A stretch of DNA of 64,000 bases from assembly GCF_003933245.1 (NCBI RefSeq), contig NZ_QUSX01000001.1:124001-188000 (forward strand), read 5' to 3'. Source of the DNA: Maribacter algicola (GTDB taxonomy: Bacteria; Bacteroidota; Bacteroidia; Flavobacteriales; Flavobacteriaceae). This document shows positions 43,423 through 52,643 of this stretch, one piece after another (the first letter of the stretch is position 1; each line of letters starts with the position of its first letter). A model generated the notes under the pieces. The model was not told the DNA's origin, did not search any database, and saw only the letters and a list, made by a program, of their open reading frames with translations. A program made the translations under genes and the position numbers.

Positions 43423-43971
43423 CTACCTATTTTCAGTCAAACCTAAATGAATTAATGCAAAAACCGCATAGTTGATCATATCTTGATAATTGGCATCGAT
43501 ACCTTCGCTTACCAACGTTTTTCCTTTATTATTCTCTATGGATTTGACCCTGAGCAATTTCTGTAGTATTAAGTCCGTAAGGGAACTAACGCGCATATCG
43601 CGCCAAGCCTCTCCGTAATCGTGGTTTTTATTGAGCATGAGTTCCTTTGTGGACTCCGTATGCTTTTTGTAGAGGGCTAAGGCCTTTTCAGGGTCTAGGT
43701 CCGGCTGCTCCGCCACGCCCAACTCAAGCTGGATCAAGGCCATAACAGCGTAATTGATGATGCCAATAAATTCAGGAATTTCGCCCTCATCCACTTTGCG
43801 CACATCATTTTCCTGTAGTCCACGTATTCGCTGGGCCTTAATAAAAATTTGGTCCGTTAGGGACGGTAAACGAAGTATTCGCCAAGCACATCCATAATCA
43901 AGCATTTTTTTTTCGTATAGATTTTGACAAACCTCGATTACGGCATTATACTGTGCTTCCGTTTTTTGCAT
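43423..43971 (-). CDS. DUF1599 protein with duplicated domain
   Basis: The 182-residue cytoplasmic protein contains two copies of one module: KKMLDYGCAWRILRLPSLTDQI (about residues 16-37) and NKNHDYGEAWRDMRVSSLTDLI (about 117-138). This pair of DYG.AWR.hR..SLTD motifs is diagnostic of DUF1599, also called nucleotide-modification-associated domain 1. Its biochemical role is unproven. It is the first gene of a three-gene run with the DoxX protein and tpiA, and diverges from folP. Confidence 0.88.
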   Translation of the reverse strand: MQKTEAQYNAVIEVCQNLYEKKMLDYGCAWRILRLPSLTDQIFIKAQRIRGLQENDVRKVDEGEIPEFIGIINYAVMALIQLELGVAEQPDLDPEKALALYKKHTESTKELMLNKNHDYGEAWRDMRVSSLTDLILQKLLRVKSIENNKGKTLVSEGIDANYQDMINYAVFALIHLGLTENR

Positions 43972-44068
43972 GCGCTTGTTGTAATTTGTGTAAATTTCGC
44001 TTAAAATTTTTTAACCATCAAGACTGTTTGTTTAAACTTAAACTTGTACCTAAAGAGGGACCAAAGTT

Positions 44069-44893
44069 ATGACTATAAACTGTAAAGGAAAACTCTTGGA
44101 TTTTACCGTTCCCAAGGTAATGGGCATTTTAAACCTTACTCCAGACTCTTTCTACGATGGGGGTAAGTACAAAAATGAAAAGAACATTTTGGAACAGGTA
44201 GATAAAATAACCGCATTGGGAGCCACATTTATCGACCTTGGTGCGCAAAGCACCAGGCCAGGGGCCAATGAGGTTAATACCGATGAGGAACTCAACCGAT
44301 TGCTACCCGTTCTCGAACTCGTCCAGCGGAATTTTCCGGAAACATTGATTTCCATAGATACTTTTAAAGCAGTGGTTGCCAAGGAAGCCCTTGACCGAGG
44401 TGCCGCCATGATAAATGACATCTCAGCGGGACTTCTGGACGAGGCCATGTTGGATGTCATTGCAGAATACCATGTTCCCTACATCATGATGCATATGCGA
44501 GGAAACCCCAAAACCATGCAGCAACAGACAATATATGACGATTTGCTACAGGAAATAATCCATTATTTTTCAGAGCGATTGTCCGTGGCCTACTCAAAAG
44601 GAATCATGGATGTCATTATCGACCCTGGTTTCGGCTTTTCCAAAACCATGGAACAGAACTATAAACTTTTGAACCATCTAGATTTGTTTAATGTTACCGA
44701 TAGGCCCCTATTGGCAGGTGTTAGCCGAAAATCAATGATCTACAAATTGTTGGGTACAGATGCGCATAATGCGTTGAACGGAACCACTGCCTTAAATATG
44801 TTGGCCCTGCAAAAAGGGGCTTCCATATTACGGGTGCACGATGTTGGGGAAGCCATGGAGTGCGTCAAGATTTACGAGCAATTGAAGGCTTAA
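44069..44893 (+). CDS. folP: dihydropteroate synthase
   Basis: FolP condenses p-aminobenzoate with the pterin diphosphate in folate synthesis and is the sulfonamide target. The 274-residue TIM barrel shows VMGILNLTPDSFYDGG (about 12-27), DLGAQSTRPGA (about 57-67), ISIDTFKA (about 94-101), MINDISAG (about 114-121) and DPGFGFSKT (about 194-202), all family motifs. It is followed by cdaA. Confidence 0.96.
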   Translation: MTINCKGKLLDFTVPKVMGILNLTPDSFYDGGKYKNEKNILEQVDKITALGATFIDLGAQSTRPGANEVNTDEELNRLLPVLELVQRNFPETLISIDTFKAVVAKEALDRGAAMINDISAGLLDEAMLDVIAEYHVPYIMMHMRGNPKTMQQQTIYDDLLQEIIHYFSERLSVAYSKGIMDVIIDPGFGFSKTMEQNYKLLNHLDLFNVTDRPLLAGVSRKSMIYKLLGTDAHNALNGTTALNMLALQKGASILRVHDVGEAMECVKIYEQLKA

Positions 44894-44915
44894 TATTTGG
44901 AGGTTCTTGTTCATC

Positions 44916-44923
44916 TATTTTTG
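44916..44923 (+). promoter_or_regulatory. -7 promoter element TATTTTTG before cdaA
   Basis: TATTTTTG matches TAnnTTTG and is preceded by TTTG at 44896-44899 (16-base gap, somewhat short). It lies 24 bp before the TTG start of cdaA and could give cdaA a promoter separate from folP. Confidence 0.4.
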
Positions 44924-44947
44924 TTAATTTTACAGAAACGGCACTAG

Positions 44948-45733
44948 TTGGATTTTTTAAATTTTATCGATTTTAAGATTACGGATATCCTGGATATCGT
45001 ATTGGTCGCCGTACTTCTATATTACATCTATAAATTGGTGCGCGGCTCTGCGGCCATCAATATTTTCATTGGTATCGTTATCGTTTGGGCTTTCTGGAAA
45101 CTTACGGAGCTTTTGGGAATGCAAATGATCAGCAGCATTGTAGGGGCCTTTATGCAGGTGGGGCTTATTGCATTGATCATTGTATTTCAACAGGAAATAC
45201 GAAAGTTCCTTCTTATGATAGGTTCCACCAATTTTGCCAACAAGCGCAACTTCGTAAAGCATTTTAAATTTCTAAAGCAGGAGGGCGATACTACGAGTAT
45301 TGATGTGGAGGCCATCGTGAAGGCGTGTGAAAAGATGTCGTCCTCCAAAACCGGTGCCATTTTGGTCATAGAAAGGGGAAATTCACTCGATTTTATTAAA
45401 AGTACAGGGGACCGCATGAACATTGAGGTTACCCAGCCTATTATAGAAAGTATATTCTACAAAAACAGTCCGCTACACGATGGAGCTGCCGTAATCGTGG
45501 ACAATTATATTGTGGCTACCCGGGTAATCTTACCTGTAACCAATGAACGCAGCATTCCATTACGATATGGCCTAAGGCATAGGGCGGCCATTGGCATAAC
45601 CGAAAAAACGGATGCCCTTTGTTTGGTAGTAAGTGAAGAAACAGGACAAATATCCTATATTAAAAATGGAGAATTCATCTTGTTCGAATCCAATGCCCAA
45701 TTGATAACTCTTTTAAAGAAAGACTTGGTGTAA
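44948..45733 (+). CDS. cdaA: diadenylate cyclase CdaA
   Basis: CdaA makes the second messenger c-di-AMP from two ATP. The protein has three N-terminal hydrophobic helices (about residues 10-80) and a cytoplasmic DisA_N domain with the catalytic motifs HDGAAVIVDN (about 177-186) and LRHRAAIGITE (about 209-219). It starts at a TTG (44948), since no ATG precedes the first helix. The stop overlaps the ATG of the DUF3667 gene (TAATG), implying translational coupling. No c-di-AMP phosphodiesterase is in the window. Confidence 0.94.
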   Translation: MDFLNFIDFKITDILDIVLVAVLLYYIYKLVRGSAAINIFIGIVIVWAFWKLTELLGMQMISSIVGAFMQVGLIALIIVFQQEIRKFLLMIGSTNFANKRNFVKHFKFLKQEGDTTSIDVEAIVKACEKMSSSKTGAILVIERGNSLDFIKSTGDRMNIEVTQPIIESIFYKNSPLHDGAAVIVDNYIVATRVILPVTNERSIPLRYGLRHRAAIGITEKTDALCLVVSEETGQISYIKNGEFILFESNAQLITLLKKDLV

Positions 45734-46509
45734 TGCAATGCAAGAATTGTGATAATACCTTGAGAACGGACTATTGTTATTGTCCGGATTGCGGAGCCAA
45801 AGTGATACGGAATAGGCTTACAGTTAAGAACCTTTGGTACGATGCAATAGAAAGGTACTTTAATGTGGACAACACCTTTTTAAGGACATTTATACATCTT
45901 TTTACAAAACCCGAGGCCGTTATTGTAGGATATGTAGAAGGAATAAGAAAAAAGTATCTAAACCCCATTAGTTATTTGGGGATTGCCATCACACTTTCTG
46001 GACTTCTTGTTTTTTTTATGCGGAAGAACAGTGGGCAGTTCGATATGGATATTTTAGGAACAGGCCAGTCCCAAGCTTGGCAAGGAAAGTTCTGGGACGT
46101 AATTCTGGACTACCAAGCAATTTTATTTGTGCTATATATACCGATGATGGCAATTGCCGGATGGCTGAATTTTCAGGCGAAAAAGTATAACTTCTCAGAA
46201 AGGATAGTCATATTCATGTATACCCTAGCACAATATTCCCTAGGAATTTTTATACCATCCTTTTTAATTTTGGTTTTCCTTCCTAGTTTCTACATGAAAT
46301 TTAGTTTCATCGCAATTCTCTTTATGTATTTGTATTCGGCCTATGTTATTAAAAGGATTGCACGTGAAAAGGGAATTGAGTTATGGTCGAAAGTACTGAT
46401 ATTTTGGATGATCTTTACCTTCTTTTATTTGAGTCTTTCTATCTTGATCCCAATTGTTCTTTTATTAACGGGAACCATTCAGCTAGAAGATTTTAGGCCA
46501 GGTTCTTAA
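45733..46509 (+). CDS. DUF3667 zinc-ribbon membrane protein
   Basis: The 258-residue protein begins with a four-cysteine zinc ribbon (CKNCDNTLRTDYCYCPDCGAK is the stretch at residues 3-23), followed by a conserved linker with LTKPEAVIVGYVEGIRKKY (LF-TKPE) and four to five hydrophobic helices (about 80-245). This matches DUF3667, a Bacteroidota family of unknown role. The start codon overlaps the cdaA stop, so it is translated with the c-di-AMP synthase and may be a functional partner; that is inference. Confidence 0.85.
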   Translation: MQCKNCDNTLRTDYCYCPDCGAKVIRNRLTVKNLWYDAIERYFNVDNTFLRTFIHLFTKPEAVIVGYVEGIRKKYLNPISYLGIAITLSGLLVFFMRKNSGQFDMDILGTGQSQAWQGKFWDVILDYQAILFVLYIPMMAIAGWLNFQAKKYNFSERIVIFMYTLAQYSLGIFIPSFLILVFLPSFYMKFSFIAILFMYLYSAYVIKRIAREKGIELWSKVLIFWMIFTFFYLSLSILIPIVLLLTGTIQLEDFRPGS

Positions 46510-46518
46510 CTTTTTTTG

Positions 46519-48285
46519 TTAAGCCACCTCCTCGGCCAAGAACTGAGCTTCGTAGAGGTTACGGTAATATCCGCCCTTTTTCAACAGTTCCTTATGAGTC
46601 CCCATTTCCACTATATTTCCGGCGTCCATCACAATGATTTTGTCCGCTTTTTTAATGGTCGCCAATCGATGTGCAATGACTATCGAAGTCCTGCCCTGGG
46701 TTATTTTTTCAGTTGCCTGTTGTATCAAACGTTCAGAATAGGTGTCTATGGAAGAAGTGGCCTCGTCCAACACCAATATACTTGGTTTGCTAACGTAGGC
46801 CCTTAGGAAGGCTATAAGCTGACGTTGTCCACTGGACAGCATGCTGCCGCGTTCTTTTACATTATATTCGTATCCGTTGGGCAGGCTGGCGATAAATTCG
46901 TCTACGCCAATGGCCTTGGCCGCGTCTTCAATGTCCTGTACAGATATTTGAGGGTTCTTAAGGGAAATATTGTTGGCTATGGTATCCGCGAATAAAAATA
47001 CATCCTGAAGCACAATGGCAATATGCGATCTTAAAGAGGACAATTTATAATCTTTTATATCGATTCCATCCACCAAAATGGTACCACTATTGATTTCATA
47101 AAACCGATTCAATAAATTGATAATGGTAGATTTGCCAGCTCCCGTGGCCCCAACAATGGCGATGGTCTCACCAGCCATTACCTCAAAGGAAATCCCATGA
47201 AGGACCTCTTCATCGTCCAAATAGCCAAAACGAACGTTCTTAAATTCAATCGTGCCCTTTACCTCAGCCTTTTCAATCTTTCCATTGTCCTCAATGGAGC
47301 TATCGGTGTCCAAAATCTTGAATACCCTGTTGGCGGCCACCATGCCCATCTGTAAGGTATTAAACTTGTCCGCTATCTGCCTAAGGGGCCTGAACAACAT
47401 ATCTATAAGCATGATGAACGCAAAAACGGTACCTGCAACATCATTTGTGATATTGGCCACGTTCTGTAATGCTCCATACCAGACTACCAAACCAACCGCG
47501 ATAGACGAAACAATTTCTGCGATTGGAAAAAATATGGAGTTATACCAGACCGTCTTTAACCAAGCATTCTGATGTTTTTCATTGATGTCCTTAAATTTCC
47601 TGTTCTCAATGGCCTCCCTAGTGAACAATTGAACGATTTTCATTCCCGTGATTCGCTCCTGTACAAAGGAATTTAAGTTGGAAACCTCTGCCCTGACTTC
47701 TGTAAATGCCACTTTCATGGCCTTCTGAAAAAGTCGTGTAGCATACAGAATCAAGGGAAGCAGGGAAAATACCAATACGGCCAACTTCCAATTGATGTAT
47801 ATCATGACCCCCGCAGCTACGAACATTTTCAGCAAATCGGCCACAATTACAAAAAAGCCCTGACTGAAAATTTCCCCTATCCTTTGCATATCCGCCACGG
47901 CCCTGGTAACCAAAACCCCCAAAGATGAGTTATCGAAATATTTCATCTTGAAGCCTAACATTTTTTGGAACAGATTGATTCGTATGTCCCTGATTACGGA
48001 TTCACCCAACCAATTGGCGTAATAATTGAATAGAAGTTGGAAAATAACCTGACCCAATAAAACAACGAGCATTGCCATTGTGAGGTTAAACAATTTATCC
48101 GCATCACTGCCCTTAATGGCATCATCAATGATTTGCTTTAACAATATAGGGGTAAGAACGGCAAACACAGATAAGAGAATAGCCGAAAGGGCTACGCCAA
48201 AAAAGGTAATGTGGTATGGCCTAGTATACCTCATCAAGCGTTTAAAAAGATGTGTATCAAAGGCGTTACCGGTATTATCGCTCAT
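46519..48285 (-). CDS. MsbA-like ABC exporter (fused membrane and ATPase domains)
   Basis: The 588-residue half-transporter has a six-helix exporter domain (about residues 20-320) and an ATPase domain with Walker A GATGAGKST (about 380-388), signature LSSGQRQ (about 483-489) and Walker B ILVLDEATSSID (about 502-513), then the H-loop in IVIAHRL. Such homodimeric exporters move lipids or drugs; the substrate cannot be read here. Its start overlaps the last codons of truA by 11 bases. A short CTTAAC/GTTAAG hairpin lies over the convergent stops with DUF3667. Confidence 0.92.
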   Translation of the reverse strand: MSDNTGNAFDTHLFKRLMRYTRPYHITFFGVALSAILLSVFAVLTPILLKQIIDDAIKGSDADKLFNLTMAMLVVLLGQVIFQLLFNYYANWLGESVIRDIRINLFQKMLGFKMKYFDNSSLGVLVTRAVADMQRIGEIFSQGFFVIVADLLKMFVAAGVMIYINWKLAVLVFSLLPLILYATRLFQKAMKVAFTEVRAEVSNLNSFVQERITGMKIVQLFTREAIENRKFKDINEKHQNAWLKTVWYNSIFFPIAEIVSSIAVGLVVWYGALQNVANITNDVAGTVFAFIMLIDMLFRPLRQIADKFNTLQMGMVAANRVFKILDTDSSIEDNGKIEKAEVKGTIEFKNVRFGYLDDEEVLHGISFEVMAGETIAIVGATGAGKSTIINLLNRFYEINSGTILVDGIDIKDYKLSSLRSHIAIVLQDVFLFADTIANNISLKNPQISVQDIEDAAKAIGVDEFIASLPNGYEYNVKERGSMLSSGQRQLIAFLRAYVSKPSILVLDEATSSIDTYSERLIQQATEKITQGRTSIVIAHRLATIKKADKIIVMDAGNIVEMGTHKELLKKGGYYRNLYEAQFLAEEVA

Positions 48286-49027
48286 TCTTAAAAATAGTAT
48301 TGGGATAACTAATCGATTTCAAATATAGTCCTTTTGCCGGTACCGAAACACCGGCCTCTGACCGATCTCTACTTTTTAAGATAGCCTTAACATGGCTTGG
48401 TGGATATTTGCCCAACCCTACATCCAAAAGGGTTCCAACGATGGCCCTGACCATGTTTCGAAGGAAACGATCGGCCGTAATTTTAAAAATCAGTTTTCCT
48501 TCATCTGATACCCAGAGGGCGTTTCGAACTTCACAAAAATATGTTTTTACATCCGTCTTTGATTTGGAGAAACATTCAAAATCCTGCTTACCCAACAAAA
48601 ATTTAGCTGCATGGTTCATCAAATCAATATCCAAAGGGAGCTTTACCAAATGGGCCGTGTCCTTAAAAAATGGATTCTTCTCCCTACAGACCCAGTATTC
48701 ATATGATCTTTCAAGAGCATCGAACCTTGCATGGGCATCATTTTTTACGGGAAAAATATTTTGAACCGCAATATCATCCGGCAGAAAGGCATTGATCCTG
48801 TAAACGAGATTTTTGATGTCGCCAATTTTTTCATAGTCAAAATGACCGAACATTTCCGCGGCATGAACACCCGCATCCGTTCTTCCGGCTCCCACAATTT
48901 CAATATTTCTCCTCAGAAGTTTTGACACTACCCCTTCCAAAACTTCTTGCACGGTAATGGCGTTAGGTTGGTTTTGCCATCCATGGTACATCTTTCCAAA
49001 GTAGGAGAACTGAATAAAATATCTCAA
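48275..49027 (-). CDS. truA: tRNA pseudouridine(38-40) synthase
   Basis: TruA makes pseudouridine at positions 38-40 of tRNA anticodon arms. The 250-residue protein has the N-terminal IQFSYFGKMYHGWQNQPN segment, the catalytic aspartate in GAGRTDAGVHA (about residues 41-51), and FLRNMVRAIVGTLLDVGLGK (about 187-206). It overlaps the ABC exporter gene at its 3' end, indicating shared transcription. Confidence 0.95.
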   Translation of the reverse strand: MRYFIQFSYFGKMYHGWQNQPNAITVQEVLEGVVSKLLRRNIEIVGAGRTDAGVHAAEMFGHFDYEKIGDIKNLVYRINAFLPDDIAVQNIFPVKNDAHARFDALERSYEYWVCREKNPFFKDTAHLVKLPLDIDLMNHAAKFLLGKQDFECFSKSKTDVKTYFCEVRNALWVSDEGKLIFKITADRFLRNMVRAIVGTLLDVGLGKYPPSHVKAILKSRDRSEAGVSVPAKGLYLKSISYPNTIFKNER

Positions 49028-49100
49028 AGGGATACATTAGTTTTGTGGGCAACAAAGATATTAAAACCAAAAATTAGCAGAATAGGCTTTTTATTGACAA

Positions 49101-49595
49101 ATGACCAAAATCCTGTTGCTTTCCGATACACATTCCCACCTGGACAAAACTATCTTAAAATATGCATCAATGGCGGATGAAATTTGGCATGCAGGTGATA
49201 TAGGCTCACTCGAGGTATCGGATTCGCTATCGTCCATAAAACCGCTAAGGGCCGTATTTGGCAACATTGATGACCATCAAATCCAAAAAGAATTCCCCTT
49301 GAACAATAGGTTTATGTGCGAAGACGTAGATGTTTGGATTACCCATATTGGTGGCTATCCCCCAAAATACAATGTCAACATACGGGAAGAAATCAAAAAA
49401 AATCCCCCAAAACTTTTTATTTGCGGGCACTCCCATATCCTCAAGGTGATGTGGGATAAGAATCTAGAAGTGCTGCACATGAATCCCGGAGCCTGCGGTA
49501 AACATGGTTTTCACCAAATTAGGACCATGCTTAGATTCTGTATAGATGGAAAGGAAATCAAGGATTTAGAAGTTATAGAGCTTGGCAAAAGATAA
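49101..49595 (+). CDS. YfcE/MJ0936-type metallophosphoesterase
   Basis: A compact 164-residue cytoplasmic phosphodiesterase of the calcineurin-like fold: LSDTHSHLD (residues about 7-15), HAGDIGSLEV (about 30-39), VFGNIDDHQ (about 52-60), ITHIGGYPP (about 79-87), FICGHSHI (about 110-117) and MNPGACGKHG (about 130-139). Homologues hydrolyse phosphodiesters; the cellular substrate is unknown. It has its own strong terminator. Confidence 0.92.
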   Translation: MTKILLLSDTHSHLDKTILKYASMADEIWHAGDIGSLEVSDSLSSIKPLRAVFGNIDDHQIQKEFPLNNRFMCEDVDVWITHIGGYPPKYNVNIREEIKKNPPKLFICGHSHILKVMWDKNLEVLHMNPGACGKHGFHQIRTMLRFCIDGKEIKDLEVIELGKR

Positions 49596-49620
49596 AAACC
49601 CGGGAACTACCCCGGGTTTT
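49595..49620. terminator. bidirectional intrinsic terminator
   Basis: AAAACCCGGG and CCCGGGTTTT make a 10-bp stem with a 6-base loop between convergent genes. The left arm shares the last base of the phosphoesterase stop codon. A-T ends allow termination in both directions. Confidence 0.9.
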
Positions 49621-49647
49621 CGCACTAATACTACTAAGATGTTAGGT

Positions 49648-50058
49648 TCAACGCAAACGATCCACAGATTTTACAAGATCTTCATCCTTTTTGATCGCCC
49701 TATTGGCAAGGGCTAAAAAAACGATAGAAAATACAGGAATCAGCATCCCAATACCCTTCTCAGAAACCGTAGTTTCTCCGGATAGATTTAGGGACCGATA
49801 AACGAAAAGTCCTAGTAAAAAAAGATTTAATATCATGTTCAACCGGTTCAACACAAACTGGTTCTTTCTTTTCTTGTACAAAAACATAGCCCATAAGGCA
49901 AGTGTACCACTTATATAAAAGAGAACGGAAACCAAAATTTCATTGTTGGCATACACTTCTTGTCCTTTTGCGTCTGACCATAAGTTTACAAAGAATGGCA
50001 AAACACCTGATAAAAGTGCCACAATGATTAAATAAACGGTCTGAATTCTCTGAATCAT
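49648..50058 (-). CDS. DUF4293 membrane protein
   Basis: The 136-residue protein begins MIQRIQTVYLIIVALLSG, the characteristic N-terminus of DUF4293, and has four hydrophobic helices. I start it at the ATG at 50058; an earlier in-frame start eight codons upstream adds an unlikely basic leader. The family is found in Bacteroidota, often next to rho as here; its function is unknown. Confidence 0.87.
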   Translation of the reverse strand: MIQRIQTVYLIIVALLSGVLPFFVNLWSDAKGQEVYANNEILVSVLFYISGTLALWAMFLYKKRKNQFVLNRLNMILNLFLLGLFVYRSLNLSGETTVSEKGIGMLIPVFSIVFLALANRAIKKDEDLVKSVDRLR

Positions 50059-50260
50059 CCTAAATGCTCTCCTTAAAAGCACAAAAATAAAGGTCTTTTT
50101 AAGAATTATCCATCAAATATTGAAAATAATTTGTAATATTGTAACGTTAATGATTTTAACACTTACCAAGGGAAACCTTTCCCCTCTTTATCCTTTTTAA
50201 TTTAAGAGCCATAGCACTTCTTATCCTTATCAAAATACATACAACTTATTTATACACTTA

Positions 50261-51868
50261 ATGTTTGAGATTTCAGATTTAAAATCAAAAAAGCTTCCTG
50301 AACTGCAGGAAATAGCCAAAGAACTAAACGTTCCTAAATTTAAGACCTTAAAAAAATTGGACTTGGTCTATCAAATTTTAGACCTACAGGCAGCAAATCC
50401 AAAAGTTGCCGCGTCAGTAGCACCTACGGAAACCGACAAACCAAAATCCAAAAAACCCAGAATTTCCAGAAATAAGGCAGAAAATAAGGAGGAAAATAAA
50501 ACTGCCGTAAAAGCACCTGAAAAAACTGCTGCCGAGAGCATCGATTCCCCAAAATCCAATTCCAACGAACAGAGGATTCCAAAAACCCGTCCAAAAAGTA
50601 ACGACAACGACACAAAACGGGAACATCAAAAAAATCCCGCACAGAGTAAGAACCAAAACAATCGAAAACAACCTAATACTCGCGGCAACAATCACGACAA
50701 GAGTAATTTTGACAAAGATTTAAAGAACCGGTACAAGGAACCTGAATATGAATTCGACAGTATTATTACAAGCGAAGGAGTATTGGACATCATGCAGGAT
50801 GGGTATGGTTTTCTAAGATCTTCAGATTATAATTATTTATCCTCGCCTGACGATATCTATGTATCCCAATCCCAAATTAGATTATTTGGTTTAAAACCTG
50901 GGGATACTGTTTTAGGAAATGTAAGGCCACCAAAAGAAGGGGAAAAATATTTCCCCTTGATTAAAGTAAACAAAATTAATGGCATTGACCCCCAAGTGGT
51001 ACGTGATAGGGTTTCCTTTGAGCATTTGACTCCATTGTTCCCCAAGGAAAAATTCAATCTGGCAGAAAAGCAGAGTACCATTTCCACTAGAATTATTGAC
51101 TTATTCTCGCCCATTGGAAAAGGACAAAGGGGAATGATTGTTTCACAACCTAAAACGGGTAAAACGATGCTCTTGAAGGACATTGCCAACGGTATTGCGG
51201 CAAACCACCCAGAGGTATATCAAATAATCCTTCTGATCGACGAACGTCCAGAAGAGGTTACGGACATGCAACGCAATGTACGTGGAGAGGTCGTGGCCTC
51301 TACTTTTGACAAGGAGGCATCAGAACATGTAAGGGTAGCCAACATAGTTCTCGAAAAAGCAAAAAGATTGGTGGAATGTGGTCATGACGTAGTGATCCTA
51401 TTAGATTCCATTACCAGATTGGCAAGGGCTTACAATACCGTGCAACCTGCCTCCGGAAAGGTGCTGAGCGGTGGTGTTGACGCCAATGCACTTCACAAAC
51501 CAAAAAGATTCTTTGGAGCGGCACGTAATATTGAAAATGGAGGCTCCCTTTCAATCATTGCCACCGCACTTACGGAAACAGGCTCTAAAATGGACGAGGT
51601 TATCTTCGAAGAATTCAAAGGAACAGGTAACATGGAACTTCAATTGGACCGTAAAATCGCAAATAGAAGAATATTCCCTGCTATAGACCTCACCTCTTCC
51701 AGCACAAGACGTGATGATCTTTTATTGGACGAAAACACCCTGCAACGCATGTGGATAATGCGCAAATACCTTGCGGACATGAACCCAGTTGAAGCCATGG
51801 AGTTCATTGAGCAACGCTTTAAGCAAACCAAGAACAACGAAGAGTTTCTAATGACTATGAATCAGTAG
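50261..51868 (+). CDS. rho: transcription termination factor Rho with long disordered insert
   Basis: Rho is the RNA-dependent hexameric ATPase that ends transcription. Residues 1-45 form the Rho_N helical domain. Residues about 48-160 are a polar, Lys/Asn/Glu/Ser-rich low-complexity insert. Then follow the RNA-binding fold ([15 protein letters not shown], about 173-187) and the ATPase, with Walker A SQPKTGKT (295-302), [13 protein letters not shown] and the R-loop and Q-loop segments [12 protein letters not shown] and [20 protein letters not shown]. Long intrinsically disordered inserts in Rho are known in Bacteroidota, where phase separation has been reported for the gut Bacteroides protein. 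The full length is 535. Confidence 0.96.
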   Translation: MFEISDLKSKKLPELQEIAKELNVPKFKTLKKLDLVYQILDLQAANPKVAASVAPTETDKPKSKKPRISRNKAENKEENKTAVKAPEKTAAESIDSPKSNSNEQRIPKTRPKSNDNDTKREHQKNPAQSKNQNNRKQPNTRGNNHDKSNFDKDLKNRYKEPEYEFDSIITSEGVLDIMQDGYGFLRSSDYNYLSSPDDIYVSQSQIRLFGLKPGDTVLGNVRPPKEGEKYFPLIKVNKINGIDPQVVRDRVSFEHLTPLFPKEKFNLAEKQSTISTRIIDLFSPIGKGQRGMIVSQPKTGKTMLLKDIANGIAANHPEVYQIILLIDERPEEVTDMQRNVRGEVVASTFDKEASEHVRVANIVLEKAKRLVECGHDVVILLDSITRLARAYNTVQPASGKVLSGGVDANALHKPKRFFGAARNIENGGSLSIIATALTETGSKMDEVIFEEFKGTGNMELQLDRKIANRRIFPAIDLTSSSTRRDDLLLDENTLQRMWIMRKYLADMNPVEAMEFIEQRFKQTKNNEEFLMTMNQ

Positions 51869-51887
51869 TCTTGAACCAAATTTCCTA

Positions 51888-51915
51888 AAACTCCAATGGC
51901 CTGCCATTGGAGTTT
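51888..51915 (+). terminator. intrinsic terminator of rho
   Basis: AAACTCCAATGG and CCATTGGAGTTT form a 12-bp perfect stem with loop CCTG and a T-run, 19 bp beyond the rho stop. Confidence 0.93.
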
Positions 51916-51991
51916 TTTTATGCCCTAATCGAAATAAAACCCTATCTTTAGTAAAGTTTCCCCAAAACTAAATAACCAAAAATCTGAACTT

Positions 51992-52630
51992 ATGAATAAC
52001 ACTTGTAAATACCTACTTCTCGTAGTTTTGGTAACTCTATTTTCTGCCTGTCAAGATGGTTCCAAAAAAGAAACTCAAGACCAAAAACCTATTGAAATTA
52101 CTTATGAAGCTCCCAAACAGATTATTTCACTGGAAGAGGCCGACTCCCTTTATGTCAACTACCAAAAAAGAAGAGCTTCAATTATAGTGAAGACCGAGAT
52201 GGAATCCCATCCTGAAGGAAAACCATTTGTACCCACCCAATTTGTTTCTTTTGATATTAAAGTGCTTAAAGAGTATATCGGTTATGTAGAACAAGAAGCG
52301 AAAAAAGGGGGGACTACGGCCGATAGTCTACGTATCTATTTTGGAAATTATGGGAATATCAGTAAGAAATATCCAAAGAAAAATACAGTATTCTTATTAC
52401 CGACCGCAGCAGTGAATAAAGATTATGGAGGAATATTTATTGATAGCGAAGGTAAGGCCAAGTTAGTTCGAGATTGGGTAAACGAACAACTAGATGAAGG
52501 TTTTAAAGGAAATCAAAGGTCTGAGGCCTCAATCCTACCTAGTTTTTCATCTGCTTCCTCTTTACAAGGGGGCAAAAGTTTGACACTCAATTTTGGTCAA
52601 GGCGGACCTCCACCTAAAACGGATTTCTAA
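51992..52630 (+). CDS. lipoprotein of unknown function
   Basis: A 212-residue protein with signal peptide and lipobox LFSAC (Cys20) and no domain that I recognise. A short charged spacer (KKETQDQK) follows, then a mixed alpha/beta region with SLEEADSLYVNYQKRR and FVSFDIKVLKEYIGYVE. The C-terminus is low-complexity (SGGKSLTLNF.. ending GGPPPKTDF). It is followed 13 bp later by a membrane-protein gene and is likely co-transcribed with it. Confidence 0.8.
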   Translation: MNNTCKYLLLVVLVTLFSACQDGSKKETQDQKPIEITYEAPKQIISLEEADSLYVNYQKRRASIIVKTEMESHPEGKPFVPTQFVSFDIKVLKEYIGYVEQEAKKGGTTADSLRIYFGNYGNISKKYPKKNTVFLLPTAAVNKDYGGIFIDSEGKAKLVRDWVNEQLDEGFKGNQRSEASILPSFSSASSLQGGKSLTLNFGQGGPPPKTDF

Positions 52631-52643
52631 AAAATCGTGCCTC

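Noticed and set aside
46505..46523. CTTAAC/GTTAAG hairpin at the DUF3667/ABC exporter junction
   Set aside because: Only six AT-rich pairs with an all-T loop; too weak to call as a terminator although it covers both stops.
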